From positions 1,328,001 through 1,392,000 of the forward strand of contig NZ_CP022680.1 of assembly GCF_003595525.1 (NCBI RefSeq): a stretch of DNA of 64,000 nucleotides, in the 5' to 3' direction. The position numbers and the translations under genes are program-made. Below, piece after piece: positions 1 through 6,745 of the stretch. This stretch comes from Streptococcus respiraculi (lineage in GTDB: Bacteria > Bacillota > Bacilli > Lactobacillales > Streptococcaceae). Every line of letters begins with the position of its first letter. Within the stretch, counting starts at the first letter, position 1. Below the pieces are notes generated by a model. That model was not told where the DNA came from. It was given only the letters and a program-made list of their open reading frames with translations, and made no database searches.

Positions 1-110
1 CGCTTCGCTTAGGTGAACGTGCAATCGGACATCGGGATCCTGGTGCAGAATCTTCGTGGAAACTATTTGAATGTTTTGTGAAGAAGTTAGGATACTTAAA
101 GGAGAGATAG
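1..110 (+). CDS. dhaL: DhaL, ADP-binding subunit of dihydroxyacetone kinase (C-terminal end only)
   Basis: Only the last 35 codons lie in the window; the reading frame is open from base 3 to the TAG at 108-110. The translated end contains LGERAIGHRDPGAESS, which matches the conserved C-terminal motif of DhaL (LGERSIGHQDPGA in the E. coli protein, recalled from memory). DhaL carries the ADP/ATP cofactor and passes phosphate from DhaM to dihydroxyacetone bound on DhaK. The next gene starts 1 nt after the stop, so it is clearly co-transcribed with the two small membrane proteins downstream. The rest of the dha operon lies upstream of the window. The identification rests on a short but very characteristic motif. 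Confidence 0.85.
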   Translation, partial: LRLGERAIGHRDPGAESSWKLFECFVKKLGYLKER

Positions 111-111
111 T

Positions 112-474
112 ATGAAATTTTTACGATCAACACTAGGTTACATGATTGCTGGTATGATTGTAATGAGTGTTTGGGGAGCTTTTGCAAATGCTTATGGTAT
201 TGTAGGTGGCTATTTTGCAGCATTTATTATCATTGGTCCAATGTGGTTCATGAATCACTACGTTGGATTGATTAAACAAGATGATGATGCAGCTTTTGTG
301 GATATGGGGCTTGGTATTGCCATTTGTGGTATTTGTCGAGACGGCTTTTTGCTCGGTTGGGGTGAAGTTGCTGGCTCTGTCCCTACTCTATTATTAGTAG
401 CTCTTGGTGCTGCTTTAGGAGGCATTGTTGCTGCTAAAATCCTAGATGATATGGAACAGGATGCGAAGAAATAG
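112..474 (+). CDS. Small membrane protein of a dha operon (putative glycerol/DHA transporter subunit)
   Basis: A 120-residue protein with about four hydrophobic segments (roughly residues 9-28, 33-50, 64-82 and 90-108) and a charged tail ending in EQDAKK. It starts 1 nt after dhaL with an SD-like AAAGGAG at 98-104. It is paralogous in general design to the next gene; both contain a motif of the type W.MNH and a conserved DMGL. Listeria dha operons carry two small unknown membrane proteins between dhaK and dhaM (the lmo0349/lmo0350 type), which NCBI names as putative glycerol transporter subunits. I assign the same class from context and size. A role in uptake of glycerol or dihydroxyacetone is inference; no catalytic motif is visible. 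Confidence 0.75.
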   Translation: MKFLRSTLGYMIAGMIVMSVWGAFANAYGIVGGYFAAFIIIGPMWFMNHYVGLIKQDDDAAFVDMGLGIAICGICRDGFLLGWGEVAGSVPTLLLVALGAALGGIVAAKILDDMEQDAKK

Positions 475-489
475 GGAGGAGGACACAAA

Positions 490-831
490 ATGACGATTCA
501 ACAAGCAATTGCTACAATAGTAGGTGGATTTGTATTCCCTTTTGTCATTCAAATGATTTGGGGAAAAATGGTTGAGCACTGGGGAGCTATCGGTGGCTGG
601 CTTGCAGCAGCCTTTATCGTTGGAACGGTTTGGGCAATGAACCACGGAATTCCAAAACCAATGATTACTCAAACGGGTTCTGTTTGGATTGATATGGGGC
701 TTGCAGCAGGTGTAGGGGTATTTTTCTCAACACTGACTCGTGGAGGCAAACTCAATAAAGCAATTCCGAATTTAGCGGCCGCATTAGTTGGTGGCATTAT
801 TGGAGGATTGATTCTATCTTTCTTCCTGTAA
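490..831 (+). CDS. Second small membrane protein of the dha operon
   Basis: A 113-residue, very hydrophobic protein with about four membrane segments. It begins 15 nt after the previous gene behind a strong GGGAGGAGG SD at 473-481. It shares with its neighbour the pattern W-AMNHG followed by a polar loop and DMGLA, so the two probably form a hetero-oligomer. It has no signal peptide cleavage site and no recognised catalytic residues. It is the last gene of the transcript: a strong intrinsic terminator follows 20 nt after the stop. Function in glycerol or dihydroxyacetone transport is inferred only from the dhaL neighbour and from similar gene pairs in Listeria dha loci. Confidence 0.75.
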   Translation: MTIQQAIATIVGGFVFPFVIQMIWGKMVEHWGAIGGWLAAAFIVGTVWAMNHGIPKPMITQTGSVWIDMGLAAGVGVFFSTLTRGGKLNKAIPNLAAALVGGIIGGLILSFFL

Positions 832-851
832 TATAAGGGATGTTAAATATG

Positions 852-890
852 AAAAACCTTGCTCAGTTTCTTTTACTGAGTAAGGTTTTT
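852..890 (+). terminator. Intrinsic terminator of the dha operon
   Basis: An AAAACCTTGCTCAG arm pairs with CTGAGTAAGGTTTTT (one mismatch) across a 9-nt loop, ending in a T run. It directly follows the second small membrane protein gene. Confidence 0.85.
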
Positions 891-905
891 GTGTATCAAA
901 GAGGG

Positions 906-959
906 GGTAAAAACTTGTTTCTCGACTTGTTTCAGTGTATAATGATACAAGTTTTTACC
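906..959 (+). promoter_or_regulatory. Promoter of the MFS gene enclosed by a 13-bp inverted repeat
   Basis: TTGTTT (915-920), a 17-nt spacer and TATAAT (938-943) form a sigma-A promoter. It is bracketed by a perfect 13-bp inverted repeat: GGTAAAAACTTGT at 906-918 and ACAAGTTTTTACC at 947-959. The left arm overlaps the -35 box and the right arm covers the start point, an arrangement expected of an operator pair for a repressor. The regulator is not identifiable here. Confidence 0.7.
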
Positions 960-988
960 TTAAATTAGATAAAACAAAAGGAGAAATC

Positions 989-2140
989 ATGAAAAATAAT
1001 GCTATGATGCGATTTTCACTCTTGGTGATTTCCATCTTTTTAATGTCTCATCTGGCTATTGCACCAGCGATTCCAAAGCTCTATGATTATTATCATGCTA
1101 AGAATGCAAGTTTAGGACTTGCTTCGGTGGAGAGCTTGGTGACGGTTCCTGCTGTGATGATTACCATCACAGTCTTGCTCAGTAATTTGGTGGTTTCTTG
1201 GTTAGGAACGAAGAAGACCGTTTTGTTGGGTTTGGGATTGATTGGTCTCTTTGGTACCTTACCGACCTTTTTAACCTCCTTCCCTCTTATTTTTTTATGT
1301 CGTTTGTTGCTAGGAGTCGGAATTGGGCTTTATAATTCGCTGTCTATCAGTTTGATTAGCGATTTTTACGAGGGCGAAGTGCGGGCTCGGATGATTGGCT
1401 TGCGGACGGCTTTTCTCAATATCGGAAAGGCCTTGACTACCTTTGTGGCGGGCTATGCTTTGTTGATTGGAGTTAATTATACCTTTTTAGTTTATGTGCT
1501 TGCTTTTCCTGTCCTAATTCTCTTTTATCTCAATGTCCCTGAGTCAAAAGAGAATCAGGTGGCAGTCAAAGATGCCCTTACCTGGAATTATCAGGTGGGA
1601 TTGGTTGTTGCCTTAACTTTCCTAGTCGGCATCAGCTATATCGGTGCGACTATTAAAATTCCAAGCCTCCTTGTGACCCAGTACGGCTTTTCAACGACTT
1701 TGTCTAGTCAGTTGCTCACGATTTTGGCATTCAGCGGGATTATTACAGGTTGTTTCTTTGGACCGATTGTAAAGAAATTAGGTGATGCGACCTTATTTGC
1801 GGTTCTCGTTGCAATGGGGCTTGGCAACTTCCTCTTCACTCTTCCTTTCCATTTGCCACTCTTTATCCTTGCTAGTATCCTAGTAGGAATGAGTTTTGTC
1901 GGCATTATGTCCTTTAATTTTTATTATATTTCCAAGCAATTTCCGAAAGAACAAGTCCATTTTGTGATCAGTCTTGCTATTACAGGAGGCAATATCGGGG
2001 TTGTCTTGACACCTGTCTTACTGACAAAATTATTGGAAAAATTCCAGATTGAAACCTTCATCACACCTTTTTATATCAGTAGCTGCTTAATGGCATTTGC
2101 CTGTGTACTGGCTTATCTATTGTTAAAAATAAAGAAATAA
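989..2140 (+). CDS. Major facilitator superfamily transporter
   Basis: A 383-residue polytopic protein with about 12 hydrophobic segments. After TM2 it carries the loop WLGTKKTVLLG, and after TM4 the stretch RARMIGLRTAF, both typical of 12-TM MFS drug/metabolite antiporters of the Bacillota. A start at 989 is chosen over an in-frame ATG 18 codons upstream: the AAAGGAG SD at 978-984 precedes 989, and the upstream ATG lies inside the promoter. The substrate cannot be read from the sequence. It stands alone between the dha terminator and the NmlR-type promoter of the next gene, and its promoter is flanked by a perfect inverted repeat suggesting an inducible efflux or uptake role. Confidence 0.85.
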   Translation: MKNNAMMRFSLLVISIFLMSHLAIAPAIPKLYDYYHAKNASLGLASVESLVTVPAVMITITVLLSNLVVSWLGTKKTVLLGLGLIGLFGTLPTFLTSFPLIFLCRLLLGVGIGLYNSLSISLISDFYEGEVRARMIGLRTAFLNIGKALTTFVAGYALLIGVNYTFLVYVLAFPVLILFYLNVPESKENQVAVKDALTWNYQVGLVVALTFLVGISYIGATIKIPSLLVTQYGFSTTLSSQLLTILAFSGIITGCFFGPIVKKLGDATLFAVLVAMGLGNFLFTLPFHLPLFILASILVGMSFVGIMSFNFYYISKQFPKEQVHFVISLAITGGNIGVVLTPVLLTKLLEKFQIETFITPFYISSCLMAFACVLAYLLLKIKK

Positions 2141-2157
2141 TATTCTGAAAAACAGAC

Positions 2158-2188
2158 TTGACTTGGAGTGCACTCCAAGTGGTATACT
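2158..2188 (+). promoter_or_regulatory. MerR/NmlR-type promoter-operator with 19-nt spacer
   Basis: TTGACT (2158-2163) and TATACT (2183-2188) are separated by 19 nt, longer than the usual 17. The spacer region holds the perfect palindrome CTTGGAGTGCACTCCAAG (2162-2179). An overlong spacer filled by a dyad is the hallmark of MerR-family activation, and the CTTGGAGT half site matches what I recall for NmlR/AdhR operators (aldehyde/thiol stress). The regulator gene is not in the window. Confidence 0.85.
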
Positions 2189-2222
2189 AGAGACACTTTG
2201 GCAAAGAAAGTGAGGAAAGAAG

Positions 2223-3266
2223 ATGAAAACAGCAATTTTTGAAAAAGCCGGTTCGATGATTATCGGTGAGGTAGACAAGCCTCAGATTCAAGAAAAGGAC
2301 GATGTGATTATCAAGATCGTTCGAGCCTGCGTCTGTGGGTCAGATCTCTGGTCTTATTCGCACGGAGATGACAAGGATGCACATTCAATGAACTCTGGTC
2401 ACGAGGCCTTGGGAATTGTTGAAGAGGTTGGAAGCGAGATTACCACGGTCAAGCCGGGTGATTTTGTCATCGTGCCGTTTACGCATGGTTGTGGGCATTG
2501 TGATGCCTGCCGTGCAGGATTTGACGGGACCTGTGACAATCATCCAGCACCGACTAACTGGGGCGGTGGTTTCCAGTCCGAATACCTGCGTTTCCACTAT
2601 GGAAATTGGGCCTTGGTGAAAGTACCAGGACAGCCGTCTGACTATTCAGAAGGAATGCTCAAGTCTCTGCTTACTCTGGCAGATGTTATGCCAACAGGAT
2701 ACCATGCAGCCCGTGTCGCAAATGTCCAACGTGGAGACAAGGTCGTGGTCATCGGTGACGGTGCGGTTGGTCAGTGTGCGGTCATTGCGGCTAAAATGAT
2801 GGGAGCTTCTCAGATTATCTTGATGAGTCGCCATGCCGATCGTCAGGCTATGGCTTTAGAATCAGGTGCAACAGCCGTTGTAGCAGAACGCGGTGAAGAA
2901 GGCATTGCCAAGGTTCGTGAACTATTAGGCGGTGGAGCAGACGCTGCGCTTGAATGCGTGGGAACAGAAGCCGCAATCGAGCAAGCTTTAGGAGTTCTTC
3001 ACAATGGCGGACGTGTTGGTTTTGTGGGTGTACCGCATTATAATAGCCGTCCACTCGGCTCAACCTTTGCCCAAAATATCTCAGTTGCAGGTGGCTCAGC
3101 CTCTGTAACGACCTATAACAAGCAAGTTTTGCTCAAAGCCGTACTTGACGGTGATATCAACCCAGGACGTGTCTTTACGCAGACCTATGCTCTAGACGAT
3201 GTCAACCAAGCCTACCAAGACATGGCAGACCGTAAGGTCATTAAATCTATGTTGATTGTAGAATAG
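2223..3266 (+). CDS. Zinc-dependent alcohol dehydrogenase (MDR family, AdhC-like)
   Basis: A 347-residue medium-chain dehydrogenase. Catalytic zinc ligands are visible as CGSD near residue 38, the GHE motif near 59 and a later ligand. The structural zinc lobe appears as CGHCDACRAGFDGTC around residues 88-103. The NAD(P) Rossmann motif GDGAVGQ is near residue 179. The protein would oxidise or reduce alcohol/aldehyde substrates. The promoter is of the MerR/NmlR kind that controls adhC in pneumococcus, so a role in aldehyde (for example formaldehyde or methylglyoxal-type) stress is likely. The SD GAGGAAAG precedes the ATG. The gene is monocistronic, with a strong terminator 20 nt after the stop. 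The exact substrate is unknown. Confidence 0.9.
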   Translation: MKTAIFEKAGSMIIGEVDKPQIQEKDDVIIKIVRACVCGSDLWSYSHGDDKDAHSMNSGHEALGIVEEVGSEITTVKPGDFVIVPFTHGCGHCDACRAGFDGTCDNHPAPTNWGGGFQSEYLRFHYGNWALVKVPGQPSDYSEGMLKSLLTLADVMPTGYHAARVANVQRGDKVVVIGDGAVGQCAVIAAKMMGASQIILMSRHADRQAMALESGATAVVAERGEEGIAKVRELLGGGADAALECVGTEAAIEQALGVLHNGGRVGFVGVPHYNSRPLGSTFAQNISVAGGSASVTTYNKQVLLKAVLDGDINPGRVFTQTYALDDVNQAYQDMADRKVIKSMLIVE

Positions 3267-3285
3267 TATCACATTCTAACCTTCT

Positions 3286-3321
3286 AAAATCCCTCTTCCA
3301 TTCATTCGGAAGAGGGATTTT
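3286..3321 (+). terminator. Intrinsic terminator, possibly bidirectional
   Basis: AAAATCCCTCTTCC pairs perfectly with GGAAGAGGGATTTT across an 8-nt loop. It ends the alcohol dehydrogenase transcript. The A-rich 5' flank also gives a short T run on the minus strand, so it may serve the convergent FAD oxidoreductase too. Confidence 0.85.
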
Positions 3322-3335
3322 GGGTATTAGTCGCT

Positions 3336-4448
3336 TTATCTGACGGTGATATAAGCATCTGGGGAATAGGGGGTGGCATCAAACCCTGTCTTTTGTCCAA
3401 GGATGGTCTGGGCTAGTTGCCAGCCGATAAAAGGACCACAAGTCAGGCCAGAAGAGCCAAGACCGCTTGCTACTAAAATCGACGGTTGGTCTGATAGTCG
3501 TCCGTAGAAAGGCAGAAAGTCCGAGGTATAGGCACGAGTACCAACGCGCGTATGGCTGATATCGTATTGGGCTAAATCAGGGATAAAAGACGTTCCAACT
3601 TCTTTCATCTGCTGAATTTTGTCCAAATCAAGCGACAGATCATAGCCTTGATCATTCTCATGGGTCGCTCCAATGACTAATTTTCCTTCTTCAAAGGGGA
3701 GAATATCGATTTCCCCGTGGAGCATACAGCCAGGCCAGTTATCCGTCTCAAATTTTGTCTCAAGTGCTAGCAATTGCCCTTTTTGAGGTGCAATATCGAC
3801 CTCGTAGCCAAAAGGAGTGAGGAGGTTTGGTAACCAAGCACCCGCTGCTAAGATAATCTCGTCATAGGGATAAATAGTTGTGCCTACCTGGACCTGCTTA
3901 TCAGGCAAGAGCTGAGCCTGTCCTATGATAAACTGCCCTCCCTGTTGTTGAAATAGTTCTTGCAGTTGGTCTAAGAGTTGCCCACCGTCCACTCGTCCAC
4001 CACCATGTGTGAGGACAGCGCCTTGGTCTGTTACAAGAGGAGGGACTCGGTTTTTTAAACCTTGCCCCTTTAGCACTTCGAGTTGCCCAATCATTGGAGA
4101 CTGTTTTCTTCTTTCTTGTGCCATAGTTTCTAATTTGCTAAGCAGAGACTCTTTCTTTTTAAAGACCAAGGTTCCTGTCTGTTTGTAAGGAAGGTCTTTC
4201 ATCCCAGCTTTTTCTAAATCCTGCATCAATTCCAGATAAAAGGCTGCTCCCTTATCTACTAGGCGATACCAGATTTGGTTGCGGCGCTGCGAGAGCCACG
4301 GACAGATGATACCAGCAGCAGCCCGTGTTGCATTTCCTGTTCCATCATCGATTAGTGTGACCTGTATATCAAGATGTTGAGTAAGGTAAAAAGCAGCAGT
4401 AGAGCCAACGATTCCCCCACCGATAATGATTATTCTTTTATGTTTCAT
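3336..4448 (-). CDS. FAD-dependent amine/amino-acid oxidoreductase (DAO family, glycine-oxidase-like)
   Basis: A 370-residue protein beginning MKHKRIIIIGGGIVGS, the dinucleotide-binding GxGxxG of the D-amino-acid oxidase family. The AAAGIICPW and RVGTRAYTSDFLPFYG stretches are typical of glycine oxidase/D-amino-acid dehydrogenase-like proteins. The FAD-closing GLGSSGLTCGPFIG motif is near the C-terminus. The start at 4448 is chosen because longer versions would run into the divergent SGNH gene and add a non-conserved 43-residue leader. There is no real SD: an extended -10 box ends 6 nt before the ATG, which suggests a leaderless mRNA. The substrate is undetermined. It is convergent with the alcohol dehydrogenase and divergent from the SGNH hydrolase. 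Confidence 0.85.
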   Translation of the reverse strand: MKHKRIIIIGGGIVGSTAAFYLTQHLDIQVTLIDDGTGNATRAAAGIICPWLSQRRNQIWYRLVDKGAAFYLELMQDLEKAGMKDLPYKQTGTLVFKKKESLLSKLETMAQERRKQSPMIGQLEVLKGQGLKNRVPPLVTDQGAVLTHGGGRVDGGQLLDQLQELFQQQGGQFIIGQAQLLPDKQVQVGTTIYPYDEIILAAGAWLPNLLTPFGYEVDIAPQKGQLLALETKFETDNWPGCMLHGEIDILPFEEGKLVIGATHENDQGYDLSLDLDKIQQMKEVGTSFIPDLAQYDISHTRVGTRAYTSDFLPFYGRLSDQPSILVASGLGSSGLTCGPFIGWQLAQTILGQKTGFDATPYSPDAYITVR

Positions 4449-4454
4449 ATCTCT

Positions 4455-4463
4455 AGTATAGCA
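4455..4463 (-). promoter_or_regulatory. Extended -10 promoter of the FAD oxidoreductase gene
   Basis: On the minus strand TGcTATACT ends 6 nt before the ATG (spacer agagat). No good -35 box is seen. Transcription would begin at or within 1-2 nt of the start codon. Confidence 0.6.
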
Positions 4464-4524
4464 CAAAGACAAGAGGGTTTCTTTATTTTTTTGAAAATGA
4501 TAGAATAGAAAAAAAGGAGAAGAT

Positions 4525-5154
4525 ATGTCAGATGTAATGTACCCAGAAGTCCTAACGATTGGAAATGGAGCGATCAAGGTTGCGACTGTTGGTGATAGTT
4601 TGACCTATGGTTATGGGTTAGAAGACAGAGAACGCGACGCCTATCCCAGCATTTTGGCTGAAAAATTAGGGAATCATTATCAGGTGTCAAATTTTGGTCT
4701 GAGTGGCCGTTCTTTGCAGTCTACCTCGGATTATCCCTACTTACAGGAAAAAAATGCCCAGTTGTCGCTTGAAAGTGAGGCAGATATTGTCATCATCATG
4801 ATTGGAAGTAATGATAGCAGGGGTCCTTATTGGAATAAAGAGCGTTTTACCAAGGAATATGGCGAGCTGGTCGATCGTTACCTGAAAATGCCCAGTCAAC
4901 CAGATGTCTATCTCTTGGTCCCTCCGTATGTTCCGACCAGCCGATTTGGACTGAATAATGACATTGTACGCACCGAGTTGCAGGAGATTATTCCTAGAAT
5001 CGCTGAAGAACGCGGACTAGAGTGGATCAATTTTTATCCCTTGACAGAAGGGTGCTTAGAGTATTATAGTGACGGGCTGCATTTGACCCCGCTAGGCAAT
5101 CAGCTAATAGCAGATAGGGTGTATGCCGCAATCATGGGAGAAAGTCCTAGGTAA
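4525..5154 (+). CDS. SGNH/GDSL-family hydrolase
   Basis: A 209-residue esterase/lipase-type hydrolase. Block I GDSLTYGYG (near residue 23) supplies the nucleophilic Ser, block III GSND (near 92) the oxyanion Asn, and block V DGLHLTPLGN (near 183) the catalytic Asp and His. Conserved FGLSGR lies in block II. No signal peptide is present, so it acts in the cytoplasm. The start is supported by AAAAGGAGAAG immediately upstream and a -10-like TAGAAT at 4502. Likely substrates are acyl or acetyl esters (carbohydrate or lysophospholipid), but this cannot be resolved. It is followed 47 nt later by the signal-peptidase-like gene, which has its own promoter. Confidence 0.9.
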   Translation: MSDVMYPEVLTIGNGAIKVATVGDSLTYGYGLEDRERDAYPSILAEKLGNHYQVSNFGLSGRSLQSTSDYPYLQEKNAQLSLESEADIVIIMIGSNDSRGPYWNKERFTKEYGELVDRYLKMPSQPDVYLLVPPYVPTSRFGLNNDIVRTELQEIIPRIAEERGLEWINFYPLTEGCLEYYSDGLHLTPLGNQLIADRVYAAIMGESPR

Positions 5155-5168
5155 TTTTTGAGAAAATA

Positions 5169-5177
5169 TGCTATACT
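5169..5177 (+). promoter_or_regulatory. Extended -10 promoter of the signal-peptidase-like gene
   Basis: TGcTATACT with no obvious -35 box, 24 nt upstream of the ATG at 5202 and upstream of the GGAGAG SD. Confidence 0.6.
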
Positions 5178-5201
5178 AGTAATAGAGAAATGGAGAGAAG
5201 T

Positions 5202-5726
5202 ATGGCAAAAAGGGATTTTATTCATCGCATTATTATTATTGGCTTGTTGGTCTTGGGGCTTATCGCACTGCGTATCTGGGTCTTTGAACCAGTCACCATC
5301 ACCAAGGAAATGGCTAACCAGTACCTCAAAGAAGATGATGTCATCATTGCAGTAAAAGGAAGGGAACTCGAATACGGCGATTTTGTCCTATATCAAGTAG
5401 ATGGAGCAGAACATGTCGGTCGGATTATTGCCAAGGAGGGTGATAGCGTGACCTACATGGACGATGTTTTGTACCGTAACAATGAAATTGTCGAGGAAAC
5501 TTACCTCAGTAAGTCAGCCAATCATCAAGACTACTATACAGAAGATGTCATTGTCCCTCGGCTTGAGAAAAAGAATTATTGGATTCTCAATGACATTCGC
5601 ACCAACCACGAAGATAGTCGCACACTTGGCTTGATTTCATCTAAACAAGTCATCGGTCGTCTGACTTTCCGAGTCAGTCCAGTCGGTGAATTTGGATTTA
5701 TCGATATCGGACTAACCCATAAGTAG
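5202..5726 (+). CDS. Signal peptidase I-like protein lacking the catalytic Ser/Lys dyad (SipA-like)
   Basis: A 174-residue protein with one N-terminal membrane anchor (about residues 9-27) and an extracellular S26 signal-peptidase fold. Aligned by eye with active type I enzymes, the box normally reading G-x-SM-x-PT appears as TKEMANQYL, so Glu stands where the nucleophilic Ser belongs. The box normally VKRVIGxPGD appears as VGRIIAKEGD, so Gly replaces the general-base Lys. The later NDIRTNHEDSR box keeps its Asp. The start at 5202 is chosen because GGAGAG lies 6 nt upstream; an ATG at 5190 precedes that SD. S. pyogenes pilus SipA also lacks both catalytic residues, so a chaperone-like role in surface protein assembly is possible but unproven. 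Confidence 0.8.
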   Translation: MAKRDFIHRIIIIGLLVLGLIALRIWVFEPVTITKEMANQYLKEDDVIIAVKGRELEYGDFVLYQVDGAEHVGRIIAKEGDSVTYMDDVLYRNNEIVEETYLSKSANHQDYYTEDVIVPRLEKKNYWILNDIRTNHEDSRTLGLISSKQVIGRLTFRVSPVGEFGFIDIGLTHK

Positions 5727-5739
5727 GGTTAGTTTTTTT
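5711..5739 (+). terminator. Intrinsic terminator overlapping the stop codon
   Basis: ACTAACCC and GGGTTAGT form an 8-bp perfect stem with a 7-nt loop, followed by seven Ts. The TAG stop of the signal-peptidase-like gene (5724-5726) lies in the loop and right arm. Confidence 0.9.
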
Positions 5740-6745
5740 CTTCACAAACGATAGTGGATTGAGAAAGGAATAAGACAAGGTAAGGAGCAGTAGATAGAGC
5801 TAGCGTTCATCAAAGCGACTCAATACTCATTTAATTTCAAAAATAGCCATTTTATCTATCACTACTTATTTTTTGCTATAAAATAGAGCAAGCTAAGTAA
5901 GTTTAATAAGATGATTTCTCAGTAACTGGAATGAATAGTGATAGAAAAAGGGAGTTTATGCCCGAACCATCTAAGAAAGTCATTAAAGGCTAATTTTGAT
6001 TTTCATTGAGTATAACGATGTTCTAATCCTCACCTAATATTAGTCCGGCGTACTGTTGAAGGTTGGAAATAAGGATTGTGAAATAATCCTCTAGATTGAA
6101 GAAAAAGTCCATTTTGGACAATTTTCGTCAATCTTTTTTCTTTTATTTGAGAAATAAACAACTCTTAACAATACCCCTATATCGGCATTTCTAAGAGTTT
6201 CTGTTATATGGTAGTCAACCTCAAAAATAAAAAATTTTTCTATCCTTAATGGGGTTTGTCTATGTTCTGAAAGATTATAAAATAATCCTCAGCTAACCTC
6301 CGTTACTCTGCGGTTTATAGGAACTAGCGCTAGGTAGAATTTGATTTTTATAGAGCATTAGACTAGACCAATTTTGTGTTTGACAAATGAAAATCTTTTA
6401 TATATACTAGTTTTATTGGTTTTATCAACAAAGAATATGACTATACCAATTTACTTAATCAACATTAAAAACAGCATTTCATTGTTTTCCTCTCTAAAAT
6501 CAGGTAGCAATAGCCTACAGGACTATTGGTTGATACTGAGTTTGAAAGAGTGGGGAGCGAAGTGAATCAAAATCTGATATTTTTGTAGGAACGACATTTT
6601 TTGAGACCTTAGGATCAAAAAATAGCAACGAAATCTCGAAGAGAGTTGCTTGCGTCCGCACTATCCAAGAAAATATCAAAAAGGATTAATGTTGGAATTT
6701 GTTAAGTATTCAAAAAAAGCTTACTAGAAACGGAAGGTAGTTTGT
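5740..6745. other. 1-kb AT-rich intergenic region with no supported gene
   Basis: All frames are short and none has an SD plus recognisable protein. The region contains a 176-nt dispersed repeat (6094-6269) flanked by imperfect direct repeats. It ends in the glmS leader. No glmS ribozyme core could be recognised. A 63-codon open frame at 6374-6565 has no SD and resembles nothing I know. The region may be the relic of an inserted element. Confidence 0.6.
6094..6269. repeat. Dispersed 176-nt intergenic repeat, copy 1
   Basis: It is very similar (roughly four-fifths identical by eye) and equal in length to 24688-24863. It begins with GATTGAAGAAAA, which pairs with TTTTCGTCAATC some 30 nt later. 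Near its end is a second hairpin-like stretch around AAAATTTTTCTATC. Imperfect 18-nt direct repeats ending in AAATAATCCTC sit on both sides (6074-6091 and 6273-6290), as expected of a transposed element. No coding capacity is evident; it could be a MITE or an IS end. Confidence 0.7.

Noticed and set aside
3336..4577. Longer version of the FAD oxidoreductase starting at 4577
   Set aside because: The extra 43 residues overlap the divergent SGNH gene and both promoters and precede the normal family N-terminus.
5202..5726. Active signal peptidase I (lepB)
   Set aside because: Both catalytic residues are absent in the aligned boxes, so I call it signal-peptidase-like only.
6374..6565. 63-codon ORF in the intergenic region before glmS
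   Set aside because: No SD, no recognised motif, low-complexity Leu/Ser/Ile content from AT-rich DNA; treated as chance.
6570..6745. Possible glmS ribozyme in the glmS leader
   Set aside because: I could not find the conserved ribozyme core, and streptococcal glmS genes are not known to me to carry it.
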